From Robiginitomaculum sp. (GTDB lineage Bacteria > Pseudomonadota > Alphaproteobacteria > Caulobacterales > Maricaulaceae): a stretch of 54,273 bases of DNA. The position numbers and the translations under genes are program-made. Positions 17,936-27,166 of the stretch are shown here, one piece after another. Where the stretch lies: contig JAKIUV010000007.1 in the NCBI GenBank assembly GCA_021647375.1, forward strand, positions 1 to 54,273, given 5' to 3'. Position 1 is the stretch's first letter. Each line of letters begins with the position of its first letter. The notes under the pieces were generated by a model. That model was given only the letters and a program-made list of their open reading frames with translations. It was not told the DNA's origin and did not search any database.

Positions 17936-18435
17936 CCGACCTCTTCAAACAAAACGAAACCCGCACGGCTGTGTTTTCCGATTGCCGGACTTGGCGCTAT
18001 AGGCTTGCGCAAATATGGGACGAGAGCAAAGACCCGCTCTACTGGCTCATGCTCAACCCGTCCACGGCGGACGAGGTTAAGAACGACCCGACGGTGGAGC
18101 GCTGTGAACGTCGCGCGCGGATGTGGAATTACGGCGGCTCGGTTGTGTTGAATATTTTTGCCTACCGTGCCACAGACCCTAAGGACATGCGCGCCAGCCC
18201 CGACCCAATAGGCCCTGAAAATGATAAATGGATCAGAGAATTGGCGGCCATGAGCAATCATGTCACTGTCATAGGCGGCTGGGGCGAACACGGCAAACAC
18301 ATGGAACGTGGACAAGCTATCAGCGATATTTTCAAAGCTGAGAATGGTCGCCTGCACGCCCTAAAGGTCAACGCATCAGGGCACCCGGCGCACCCACTTT
18401 ATATCGGGTATGACAAGAAGCCGTTTAGGGTGTAA
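17932..18435 (+). CDS. DUF1643 family protein
   Basis: This 167-residue soluble protein carries the family hallmark LMLNPSTADEVKNDPTVERC followed by GGSVVLNIFAYRATDPKDM and a later VIGGWGEHGK. The biochemical function of the family is unknown to me. Translation is likely coupled to guanine deaminase through the ATGA overlap. It is the last gene of the PhyH-guaD unit and ends 20 bp before the convergent REC-REC-GGDEF gene. Confidence 0.85.
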   Translation: MTDLFKQNETRTAVFSDCRTWRYRLAQIWDESKDPLYWLMLNPSTADEVKNDPTVERCERRARMWNYGGSVVLNIFAYRATDPKDMRASPDPIGPENDKWIRELAAMSNHVTVIGGWGEHGKHMERGQAISDIFKAENGRLHALKVNASGHPAHPLYIGYDKKPFRV

Positions 18436-18455
18436 ACTTAGGGTATAAAAGGGGG

Positions 18456-19742
18456 CTAAGCCGCCGATGCCGACGCGCCGCTCACATTCAGAGTTGTCAT
18501 GGTCAGTTCTAATTTTATCTTAAGGGTCACACCTGTCATTGGGTCGGTTAGTGTGGCGCATTGTAAGATAGATTCTATACGGTCAATAACAGGTTGCAAC
18601 TGGCCCGCCGATTGACCCGGAAAAGCTATAGCGTATAAATTAGGTGCAAGCCTGGCCGTAATATCCTGTAAACGCACAAGGTTTTTAATCATCGTACCGA
18701 TTTGTTGGTAAGATGCAGCGATAGCATCATCCGTTTTATTTCCATCTTCTGGTGACACACGGATGAGGCACAATGATACAGGCAAGTCTTGGGCATCATA
18801 AAATTTGAATACTCTGGTCAGGTGAGCATTGAAAAACGATTTATTATAGAGGCGTGTCGCCGTATCCGTACATAGATCACCACCGAGCATTCCAAATTCG
18901 TGCTTGAGGGTCTGGTGCATGCGGTGGAAATTAGCTTGCTCCAAAACCCGCGCACTCACATCGTCCAAACTTGCACGTGCATCTAATATGTCGTTCATGC
19001 CGGACCGATAAACCGCATCTTGTTTTTGTGTGCTTAAATTTCCGGCCAAGAGCAAGGCTGGTACATGATAAAGCTTGGCGTTCTTCCGCATAGTTTGGGT
19101 GACGGATAATGCAGAGTCCATTGTAGATAATCCGTTCATGACAACGGCATCAAATGTTTGCTCATAGAGATAATCGAAAGCCGTGAAAGATGTGAAAGCT
19201 GCAACGACCCGTACATTTTTGCGCTGTAAGGCATTGATAACGATCATAAATTCCGGGGAGGCTTTCCCGACAAATAATATATTAAACGGGTCAGGTTTAT
19301 TTGTTTCGGGTCTGGCATGAACAATGCCAAAATCATCCTCAAGGGTTTGGAGACGCAGGCCTATTTCTTGCTCCATATTCGCTAGGCGAATAAGACCAAT
19401 TGTACGCAATGCAATTTGCGCCGGGTGGCATGGCTCCATTAATACAGAGTCAAAATTATGCTCTACCGATGGAGACTTTGAAGCCATAACCGCCAATACG
19501 GGAATATTTATACCCACATAACATGCCTTAACAATTGTGATAATTTTCTGGATTTGGTCAGAGAAATTTTTAGTTCTAACCAATATGGCTAGCGGTGGTC
19601 GCTCGGGTAGGTTCTCACTTTCCCGGTAGCCTAAATTCAGGCTAATTGGCGCAAATCCTCGTTCTTCAAACGCATGTTCTATCTCCGCCTGTGCTTCTGG
19701 CACATCGGACAGGATTAATACAGATTTCATACGTTCATTCAT
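18456..19742 (-). CDS. PleD/PopA-like degenerate REC-REC-GGDEF protein
   Basis: This protein of 428 residues has two receiver-like domains (about residues 5-120 and 152-265) and a C-terminal GGDEF-like domain (about residues 285-425). In the second receiver the phospho-acceptor Asp position reads VVMNGL (Asn), and the first has ILVRTK where Asp is expected. The GGDEF domain keeps the fold entry TDTATRLYNKSFFNAHL, but the active-site motif is replaced by APNLY (about residues 366-370). An inhibitory-site RxxD (RLQD, residues 357-360) is retained. This suggests a c-di-GMP receptor without cyclase activity, as in Caulobacter PopA. The ATG at 19742 is used; a GTG three codons upstream is possible. 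Confidence 0.72.
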   Translation of the reverse strand: MNERMKSVLILSDVPEAQAEIEHAFEERGFAPISLNLGYRESENLPERPPLAILVRTKNFSDQIQKIITIVKACYVGINIPVLAVMASKSPSVEHNFDSVLMEPCHPAQIALRTIGLIRLANMEQEIGLRLQTLEDDFGIVHARPETNKPDPFNILFVGKASPEFMIVINALQRKNVRVVAAFTSFTAFDYLYEQTFDAVVMNGLSTMDSALSVTQTMRKNAKLYHVPALLLAGNLSTQKQDAVYRSGMNDILDARASLDDVSARVLEQANFHRMHQTLKHEFGMLGGDLCTDTATRLYNKSFFNAHLTRVFKFYDAQDLPVSLCLIRVSPEDGNKTDDAIAASYQQIGTMIKNLVRLQDITARLAPNLYAIAFPGQSAGQLQPVIDRIESILQCATLTDPMTGVTLKIKLELTMTTLNVSGASASAA

Positions 19743-19821
19743 GGTGCGCACCCAATACGAATCATTTCACCTCTTGAATAGGCGGCGAGCGTTACTTGTC
19801 TGTAAACAAAACTGGGATTTG

Positions 19822-19860
19822 TTTGGTGCAGCAATATATTGTGATTAACGCTGCACCAAA
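19822..19860 (-). terminator. Inverted repeat after rne, likely terminator
   Basis: A perfect 11-bp inverted repeat (TTTGGTGCAGC at 19822-19832, GCTGCACCAAA at 19850-19860) encloses a 17-base AT-rich spacer. It lies just downstream of the rne stop on the minus strand and upstream of the PleD-like gene. No clean T run follows, so it may be an rne 3' hairpin that stabilises or processes the message rather than a classical terminator. Confidence 0.5.
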
Positions 19861-19882
19861 TTCAGACAAATATAGTGTAAGA

Positions 19883-22513
19883 CTAGCCAAATGGGTTGCG
19901 TTTTTGCCACCATCCTGTCTTCTTTGGACCATCCTTTTTTGGTTCGGTTTTTTTGGACTTGTCCTCAGGTTTTTCCGATGTTTTTCTTGCCTTGGTAGTA
20001 GGTTTTTCCGCTTTGGGTTTTGTCGATTTTTTGACTGTTTTCTTTGGCTCTACCTTTACAGGTTTAGCATTCTTAGTAGCGGTTTTTGTTGTAGTTTTCT
20101 TTACCGATGGTTTTTTGGTTTTTGGCTTTTTAGCATCACCTTTGGTATTATCACCTTTAGCCTCGTCACTTTTAACAGAAGCTTCTTCAGTTTTCTTAGC
20201 GGCAGGTTTGCGTCTTCTACTTTGCTTTTTAGGGCTAGACTTTTTTGCTACCGGCTCACCAGTGTCGGCTGTGTCGCCACCAATTTCCTCGACCATTTTA
20301 CTTGCAGGTTTTTTGGCAGAAGTGCGCCTCCTTCGAGCTGGTTTCTTGGCCTCGGCCTTTTCGTTAGCCTCTGAGGCATCACTAACGTCTTTAGCTTGGT
20401 CATCGCTTTTTGCTGCATTTTCTGCGTTTTTGTTCTCGGCATTGTCCGTGTTGTTACCACGGTTAGAACGCCGGTTTTTACCACCGCGTCTGCCGCGCCT
20501 GCGTTTGCTACGGGACGGTTTATTGGTTTCCCCTGCATCCGCTGTTTCCGGTTTATCTTCATTGCTTTCTGTGTCGGTGCTGGATTTATTTTGCGATTTG
20601 TTTTGCTGTTTATTTTGGTTTCTATTGGAGTTGCTGCGTTTGGATTGGGCAGATTTACGGTGTTCTTTTGCAATTTCCTCCAAAGGGTCTGAGCCGGAGC
20701 CAGATTTTTTCGCAAGAACGGTAATTTCGAAAGCCGGGCGGATTAAACTGTCGTCAGGCACGATTTCCGTAAACATCGCGTTCTCAGTTTCTATTGCATT
20801 GATTAAATCACGCTTTTCGTTGAACAGGTAAGCGGCTACTTTGGGTGTGACGGTCAAGCGGATACGGGCGGCGCGACCACGTACACCTTCTTCTTCAACA
20901 GCGCGAACAGCCTTTAGCGCACTGGATTCTACCGAGCGTTTACGGCCAACGCCGTGGCAATGCTCACATGAGGCGCTAGAGCCTTCAAGCAGGCTGCGGC
21001 GACGGCGTTGGCGGGAAAGTTCCATTAAACCAAATTGGGAAATCCGGCCCATTTGTACTCGCGCCCGGTCTTGGGTGAGGGCGTCGCGCATGCGCTTTTC
21101 AACCGCACGGTTGTTGCGGTTTTGATCCATGTCGATAAAATCGATCACCACCAGCCCGGCCAAATCGCGCAGGCGCATTTGCCGCGCTACTTCATCAGCC
21201 GCTTCTAGGTTCGTCTTGAACGCGGTGCGCTCAACATTACGTTCCTTGGTCGAACGTCCAGAGTTGACATCAATTGAGACAAGCGCCTCGGTTGGGTGAA
21301 TAACCAGATAACCACCGGATTTAAGTTGTGCAATCGGCTCTAAACAGCCTTCGATTTGGCTTTCGACCTCATAACGCAAGAATAACGGAATGTCGTCCGT
21401 ATAGGGCTGTACATTCTTGGCGTGGCTCGGCATCAGTAATTTGATGAAATCTTTGGCAAGGCGATAACCCTCATCGCCCTGAACATAAACCTTGTCGATG
21501 TCTTTGCCGTAAAGATCGCGGATAGAACGCTTAACCAAATTGGCTTCTTCGTGTATCAGGCAAGGTGCGACGCTTTTAAGGGTGGTATCGCGTATGGTAT
21601 CCCACAATTTTGAAAGATAAGTAAAGTCGCGTTTAATCTCGCTCTTGGTACGCTTGGCACCCGCAGTCCGCACGATTAAGCCCATGCCTTTGGGCACCTC
21701 AAGCTCGCTCATGATGGATTTCAGACGTTTGCGGTCAGAGCCATTGGCGATTTTACGCGAAATACCGCCACCGCGCGGGGTGTTGGGCATAAGCACGCAA
21801 TAACGGCCAGCTAAAGACATATATGTCGTGACAGCTGCGCCCTTATTGCCGCGCTCCTCTTTGACCGCTTGGATCAGCAAGATTTGACCACGCTTGATCA
21901 CTTCTTGGATCTTATAGCGGCGTTTAGACATACGTTTGCGGCGCTTATCTTTTTGCTGGGCTTGCTCTTCTTCTACTTCTTCGTCGACAGCATCGGCGAT
22001 ATCGTCGTCGTCTTTTTTCTTCTTGGATTTCTTGCTAGACGTATCTTCGTCGCCGTCATTATCTTCGTCGCCGTTTTCATCATCATCGTTATCGTCATCA
22101 TCAATTTCTGCGTCATCCGCATCATCTTTCTTGGTGACTGATTTGCCTCTTTTTCGCTTCTTCGCGACAGGCTTTTTCTTGGTATCTTTTTCTTCTTCCT
22201 CTTCTTCGGCCTCGTCCTTCAAGGTCTCGGCCTGTTCGGCTTCGATCAAGGCTTTACGGTCTTCAACCGGGATTTGGTAATAATCCGGGTGGATTTCTGA
22301 AAACGCGAGGAAGCCATGGCGGTTACCGCCAAACTCTACGAATGCAGCTTGTAGGGATGGTTCAACCCGGGTAACCCGGGCGAGATAGACATTTCCGCGA
22401 ATTTGGCGCTTTGCGGCGCTCTCAAAATCAAGTTCTTCTAGGCGGGTTCCGTCGACCACTGCGACCCGGGTTTCTTCCGGGTGAGAGGCGTCGATTAACA
22501 TTGTTCGTGACAT
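19883..22513 (-). CDS. rne: Ribonuclease E
   Basis: This 876-residue protein is the endonuclease core of the RNA degradosome. It has an N-terminal S1 domain interrupted by an acidic and lysine-rich insert (about residues 97-192), an RNase H/DNase I-like catalytic region with the metal Asp residues in VSIDVNSGRST and LVVIDFIDMDQN, and a zinc link CEHCHGVG. A long disordered Lys/Glu/Asn-rich tail follows. The tail ends in TGWWQKRNPFG, which matches the C-terminal GWW motif known to bind PNPase in Caulobacter. The ATG at 22513 (MSRTMLIDA) is used, with GGAG six bases upstream. Confidence 0.95.
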   Translation of the reverse strand: MSRTMLIDASHPEETRVAVVDGTRLEELDFESAAKRQIRGNVYLARVTRVEPSLQAAFVEFGGNRHGFLAFSEIHPDYYQIPVEDRKALIEAEQAETLKDEAEEEEEEKDTKKKPVAKKRKRGKSVTKKDDADDAEIDDDDNDDDENGDEDNDGDEDTSSKKSKKKKDDDDIADAVDEEVEEEQAQQKDKRRKRMSKRRYKIQEVIKRGQILLIQAVKEERGNKGAAVTTYMSLAGRYCVLMPNTPRGGGISRKIANGSDRKRLKSIMSELEVPKGMGLIVRTAGAKRTKSEIKRDFTYLSKLWDTIRDTTLKSVAPCLIHEEANLVKRSIRDLYGKDIDKVYVQGDEGYRLAKDFIKLLMPSHAKNVQPYTDDIPLFLRYEVESQIEGCLEPIAQLKSGGYLVIHPTEALVSIDVNSGRSTKERNVERTAFKTNLEAADEVARQMRLRDLAGLVVIDFIDMDQNRNNRAVEKRMRDALTQDRARVQMGRISQFGLMELSRQRRRRSLLEGSSASCEHCHGVGRKRSVESSALKAVRAVEEEGVRGRAARIRLTVTPKVAAYLFNEKRDLINAIETENAMFTEIVPDDSLIRPAFEITVLAKKSGSGSDPLEEIAKEHRKSAQSKRSNSNRNQNKQQNKSQNKSSTDTESNEDKPETADAGETNKPSRSKRRRGRRGGKNRRSNRGNNTDNAENKNAENAAKSDDQAKDVSDASEANEKAEAKKPARRRRTSAKKPASKMVEEIGGDTADTGEPVAKKSSPKKQSRRRKPAAKKTEEASVKSDEAKGDNTKGDAKKPKTKKPSVKKTTTKTATKNAKPVKVEPKKTVKKSTKPKAEKPTTKARKTSEKPEDKSKKTEPKKDGPKKTGWWQKRNPFG

Positions 22514-22953
22514 AATATTCTCCAGAGCCGCATACTCTGCCTTCGAAACCCACATTAGGGGCGCGGTCTTTCTCTACCGTATTTCGGATAGGGATCAGCG
22601 CCAATTGCTTATTTAAGTGAAGTTTCGTGAAGTTAAGCGGCTTAATAATTGTTGTAAATTTGTGAAAAAGCGCAGTGAAATGAGCTACAATCAACGATGT
22701 GAGAGTGCTCACATGCTTTTGCCTCTTAACTATTGAGGTGTTGATGTTTCCAGCATTGCGCATAAAAATCCTTAGGCAAGCACCAGCCTAGATAAACACT
22801 AAAATGGGGCTTTAAAAGTATGGTTTGACGAGTCGCGTCAAAACCTGTTTGTGTATGTGGCACATAAGTCTCTAAATTGCCAAGAGAAAAGTAACAAAGG
22901 TTAAATGTGTTTTTTTTTAAATCGTAACCTTTCGTCAAAAGTCTGCGCCCATT
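22514..22953. promoter_or_regulatory. 440-bp rne/amiC divergent non-coding region
   Basis: This is the longest non-coding gap in the window. It separates the divergent rne and amidase genes and must carry both promoters. A TTTGACG/CGTCAAA hairpin with a 5-base loop lies at 22824-22842. An AT-rich run with nine T residues is near 22910. Given that E. coli rne is autoregulated through a long 5' leader, much of this may be the rne leader. I see no credible ORF, tRNA or known riboswitch in it. Confidence 0.55.
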
Positions 22954-24198
22954 ATGGTTCATATGACGTTAAAACTGGTATTTACAAGGGTAGTCCTGTT
23001 AATTTTCCTGATGGCCTTTGGTCGGGCGGCTATGGCTGCGGATATTTCCGACATCGGTATATCCGTCCACGACAACCAAACCCGACTATTTATTCGCATT
23101 GGAAGTGAACAATCACCAAAGGTATTTACTATGGACGGTGGTAAGCCGCGCATTGTGGTGGATTTAGCTAAGGCAAATTTAAGTGCTGATGCCTTGCAAA
23201 AAACGGGTGGGAATAACTATTTTACCGGGGAGGGCGCAATTTCCAAGCTCCGCTTTGCCAAGCAGAAGCAAAACGGCTTGCGTTTTGTCGCCGACCTTAA
23301 GCCTGATTCTAAATATATGTCGCATAATTATGAGGACGGCGTCTTGACGGTGCTGATTTTAGGCAGTGCTATTGGACAAACATTTGTCCGCATATCGGAT
23401 GACGGTACACCTATTCCGCGCCTAAAGCCTGATATTGGCATTAACAGTGGTATTAACGACAGCATACCAGTGCCACGTTTAAAGGCGTCGCGCCGCACTA
23501 AGGCCGTAAAAAAAGCTGTGAGAAAACCGGTAATCGTCATTGATCCGGGGCACGGCGGACATGATCCTGGTGCTATTGGCAGTGCCAAAGTTCATGAAGA
23601 AACCGTGACTTTAAAGGCCGCATTGGAATTACGCCGACAATTGCGCGCGAGCGGCAAGTATAAAGTGGTTATGACACGATCGACAGATAAATACATTGAT
23701 CACGACAAGCGCGTCCTGATTGCCCGCAAAGCGGGGGCAGATTTATTCATCTCCATCCACGCCGACGCCACAGCTAGCGCTACGACGCGGGGCGCGTCGG
23801 TTTATACCCTTGCCAGCCGCGCCGAAGCCCGTACACATAAAGTCGTTAGCCAACAAAATTGGGTGTTAGATGTAGATTTAACTCGCAAATCCGCTCCGGT
23901 CAGTAATATTCTTGTCGACTTGGCGCAGAGGAAAACTTTAACAAAATCAGGTCAATTCGCCGATATTCTCATTCCAGAACTCAAAAAACAAACCCGTATG
24001 GTCGGCAATTCCCACCGCCGCGCCGGCTATTATGTCTTGCTAGCCCCCGATGTACCTGCGGTCTTATTAGAAATGGGGTTCATCTCTAATGCTAAGGACG
24101 AAAAACTCCTGAACTCAACGTCGCACCGCACGAAACTGATGAAAAGTGTGGTCGTAGCAATCAATAAGTACTTTAATGCACAAACCCGCTTACAATAG
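22954..24198 (+). CDS. amiC: N-acetylmuramoyl-L-alanine amidase (AmiC type)
   Basis: This 414-residue protein has a signal peptide (about residues 4-27, ending AAMAAD), an AMIN domain (about 30-130) that usually targets the division site, and an Amidase_3 catalytic domain from about residue 190. Zinc and catalytic motifs are IDPGHGGHDPGAIG, EETVTLKAA, SIHADA and LLEMGFISNAKDE. It cleaves the peptide stem from glycan during daughter-cell separation. The start may be either the ATG at 22954 or the one nine bases later; neither has a strong ribosome-binding site. The PBP1A gene follows 74 bp downstream. Confidence 0.93.
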   Translation: MVHMTLKLVFTRVVLLIFLMAFGRAAMAADISDIGISVHDNQTRLFIRIGSEQSPKVFTMDGGKPRIVVDLAKANLSADALQKTGGNNYFTGEGAISKLRFAKQKQNGLRFVADLKPDSKYMSHNYEDGVLTVLILGSAIGQTFVRISDDGTPIPRLKPDIGINSGINDSIPVPRLKASRRTKAVKKAVRKPVIVIDPGHGGHDPGAIGSAKVHEETVTLKAALELRRQLRASGKYKVVMTRSTDKYIDHDKRVLIARKAGADLFISIHADATASATTRGASVYTLASRAEARTHKVVSQQNWVLDVDLTRKSAPVSNILVDLAQRKTLTKSGQFADILIPELKKQTRMVGNSHRRAGYYVLLAPDVPAVLLEMGFISNAKDEKLLNSTSHRTKLMKSVVVAINKYFNAQTRLQ

Positions 24199-24272
24199 CG
24201 CGAATAGGCTTTATAGTATACGGAATCAGGTGCAGCCTTAATTGTGCCTAAATTAGTCCCATAAAGGTCTGC

Positions 24273-27122
24273 ATGAGCGACATAGAAACACATAATCCCG
24301 AAACGCTACCCGAAACGACGGCGAAGAAACCGCCGCGCAAGTTTTGGAAGATTGTTAAATATTTATTTGCCACAGGCTTTGTACTGGGGATATTTGCCGT
24401 GATTTTTATCGGCGTTTTCATTATCCGCTCGACCCGTGATTTACCCACATTAGAAGCCGTGCAGGAATATTCACCGTCCGTTATGTCGCGTGTTCATGCG
24501 GGGGACGGTAAACTGATCGCGGAATATGGTATAGAAAAGCGGGTATTTGTACCGATCGAGTCTATCCCGATACAAATTCAACACGCTTTGGTGGCTTCGG
24601 AAGATCAGCGTTTCTACACCCATGACGGGTTCGACCCCAGAGGCTTTGCTCGCGCCATGGTCGCTAATGTTAAGCACAAACTCAAAGGCGAACGGCTAGA
24701 GGGCGGCTCTACCCTGACCCAGCAAGTGGCCAAGCATTTTCTTGTCGGGGATGAGCGAAATATTGCGCGAAAAGTGCGGGATATATTTATTGCCAGGCGC
24801 ATCGAAAAGGCCATTAGTAAAGATGAGATATTAGAATTGTATTTGAACGATGTGTTTTTTGGTCGCCGGGCTTACGGCATTGCGGGCGCATCACTTAATT
24901 ACTTTGACAAACCCCTCGACAAACTGACCCTTGGGCAAATGGCCTATTTGGCAGGCTTGGTTAAAGGGCCAAATAATTACCAGCCTGAAAACAATATGGA
25001 ACGCGCCATTAACCGCCGTAATTATGTGCTCGGGCGCATGGCGAAGGATGGTTATATCACCGAAGAACAAGCCGTAGAGGCTAAACAAGAAGAACTGGTT
25101 ATAGCCGAGCGTATGCACGGCGACGAATATCTGGCGGCGGAGTATTTTGTCTCTGAGGTACGCAAGGAGATTAACGGCCTATACGGCGAGCAGCAGTTGA
25201 ATGAGGGCGGATTATCTATTCGCACGACATTGGACACCAAGATGCAGTTAGCGGCACGCAAGGCATTGCGGCGCGGGCTGGAGATGTATGACCGCCGCCA
25301 TGGCTACCGGGGGGCTTTGACGACCGTTGCGGACGGCGCCCAGTGGAAAGAATTCCTTACCGAATACAAAGGCCCACCTGACGCGGCACCTTGGCGTTTG
25401 GCCGTGGTTTTGAAGGCCGAAGGTAAGGTCGCGGAAATCGGGTTTGTTGAAGGCGAGAACGGTACGATAGATATAGAGGACATAGCTTGGGCAAAAAAAA
25501 TATTGCCAGGGTTTAGGTTGGGCGCAGAGCCAAAGACCGTAACAGAAGTCTTCTCCAAGGGTGATGTCATATTGGTCGAGGTCAAACCTCAATCAAAAAC
25601 TGGCAATGAATATAATTTACGCCAAGTGCCAGAGGTCAATGGCGGCATTATCGCTATGGACCCCCATACGGGCCGCGTGCTGGCATTGGTCGGCGGCTAT
25701 AGTTTTTCCCAAAGCCAGTTTAACCGCTCGACCCAAGCCTACCGTCAGCCAGGTTCCGCCTTTAAACCTTTCGTTTATCAGGCTGCCCTTGATAGTGGTA
25801 TGACCCCGGTTAGCCAAGTCTTGGATGCACCTTTTGTTATTGAACACAATGACCGCGACGAAAGTTGCAAAGAAATAGTGCGGCAGGGACAAAGTAAATT
25901 GCGGTTCGGACAGCAGGGAGAACAGCAAACTGCGCCTCCACCAGCGCCCGGAGAAATCGCGCTGCGAGGGTCATTGGACGGCGATGGGGAAAAAGAATGC
26001 GGGCCAGTGTTCTACAAGCCAGCTAACTTTAATGCGGGGCAATGGTACGGGCTTTCCACATTGCGTCTCGGCATTGAGAAATCCCGTAACGCCATGACGG
26101 TGCGCCTTGCCAATGATATTGGCATGGGTATTATCGGGCGATATGGCCGGAATTTCGGCATTTACGACGAGACCAAACATGAACTGGCTTGGGCGCTGGG
26201 GGCAGGGGAAACCACTTTGCTTAAGATGGCGTCTGCTTATGCCACGATTGTCAACGGTGGTAAGAAGGTCACCCCAACCTTGCTCGACCGTGTGCAAAAC
26301 AACAAAGGCGAAACCGTCTACATGCACGACAAGCGCGGTTGTCCCGAGTGCGTTATGGAAGAGTGGACGGACGGGTTATTGCCGCCAGAACTCCCCGATG
26401 AGCGCGAAGTCGTGGTTAGCCCGGTTACGGCTTACCAAATGACCTCAATGCTTGAGGGCGTGGTCAAAAACGGTACTGGGCGGCAAATGCTGCGGCTTGG
26501 TCGTCCGATTGCCGGGAAAACTGGCACCACAAATGATTATAAAGACGCCTGGTTTATGGGCTTCTCGCCGGATTTAGTCACGGGTGTTTATGTGGGGTAT
26601 GACACCCCGCGCTCACTCGGCACAGAAACCGGAGCCAAAGCCGCAGGGCCAATTTTCCGCTTCTTTATGGGCGATGTACTTAAGGATAAGCCCAAAGTAT
26701 CCTTCCGGATCCCTGACGGTGTTTTGCTCGCCCCGGTCAACCGGGAAACGGGCGAACCGTCCTTTATCGGCGCGCCGGACTTTATTTACGAAGCGTTTAA
26801 ACCCGGTACAGAACCGCGCATTGGCGGTAATAATTCCAAGATCAGCATCGGCGGCGGCACAGGTGATTATGGCAATTATGATTTTGGATTTGGCGGAACG
26901 GCGGAAACGCCGACTGACGCGCCGTTGCAAAAACCTTCAGTTGCTGACGAGATTTTGGATAAAAAGCCCGCTCCGGAGAAATTGGAAGATGAAGTCATTG
27001 TCACACCCAAATTGGTGCCGAAGCAACCTGTTGCAGTGGTAAAGCCAATACCAAAACCAGCCCCCAAAGACAAAGAGCCGCCCACAGAAGATGAGGTGGA
27101 CTTGGACGACGGGCTGTATTAA
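24273..27122 (+). CDS. mrcA: Penicillin-binding protein 1A
   Basis: This 949-residue bifunctional peptidoglycan synthase has a cytoplasmic start, one membrane segment (about residues 28-52) and a glycosyltransferase domain with catalytic Glu110 in ASEDQRFYTHDGFD and EGGSTLTQQVAKHFL. The transpeptidase domain has Ser495 in GSAFKPF, SRNAMTV and AGKTGTTNDYKDAW. The C-terminus is Pro/Lys/Asp-rich and probably disordered. AAAGG precedes the ATG. Its place between the amidase and prfB is a conserved alphaproteobacterial order. Confidence 0.95.
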   Translation: MSDIETHNPETLPETTAKKPPRKFWKIVKYLFATGFVLGIFAVIFIGVFIIRSTRDLPTLEAVQEYSPSVMSRVHAGDGKLIAEYGIEKRVFVPIESIPIQIQHALVASEDQRFYTHDGFDPRGFARAMVANVKHKLKGERLEGGSTLTQQVAKHFLVGDERNIARKVRDIFIARRIEKAISKDEILELYLNDVFFGRRAYGIAGASLNYFDKPLDKLTLGQMAYLAGLVKGPNNYQPENNMERAINRRNYVLGRMAKDGYITEEQAVEAKQEELVIAERMHGDEYLAAEYFVSEVRKEINGLYGEQQLNEGGLSIRTTLDTKMQLAARKALRRGLEMYDRRHGYRGALTTVADGAQWKEFLTEYKGPPDAAPWRLAVVLKAEGKVAEIGFVEGENGTIDIEDIAWAKKILPGFRLGAEPKTVTEVFSKGDVILVEVKPQSKTGNEYNLRQVPEVNGGIIAMDPHTGRVLALVGGYSFSQSQFNRSTQAYRQPGSAFKPFVYQAALDSGMTPVSQVLDAPFVIEHNDRDESCKEIVRQGQSKLRFGQQGEQQTAPPPAPGEIALRGSLDGDGEKECGPVFYKPANFNAGQWYGLSTLRLGIEKSRNAMTVRLANDIGMGIIGRYGRNFGIYDETKHELAWALGAGETTLLKMASAYATIVNGGKKVTPTLLDRVQNNKGETVYMHDKRGCPECVMEEWTDGLLPPELPDEREVVVSPVTAYQMTSMLEGVVKNGTGRQMLRLGRPIAGKTGTTNDYKDAWFMGFSPDLVTGVYVGYDTPRSLGTETGAKAAGPIFRFFMGDVLKDKPKVSFRIPDGVLLAPVNRETGEPSFIGAPDFIYEAFKPGTEPRIGGNNSKISIGGGTGDYGNYDFGFGGTAETPTDAPLQKPSVADEILDKKPAPEKLEDEVIVTPKLVPKQPVAVVKPIPKPAPKDKEPPTEDEVDLDDGLY

Positions 27123-27166
27123 GCCTCAAATTACAATCTCATAAATGACCAAAAAAGGGTGACGCT

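Noticed and set aside
19896..20831. 311-codon open frame on the plus strand inside rne, plus further ones at 19796-20374 and 21869-22280
   Set aside because: They are antisense to the low-complexity Lys/Glu/Asp tail and acidic insert of RNase E, and encode runs of Phe, Ser and Val with no family resemblance.
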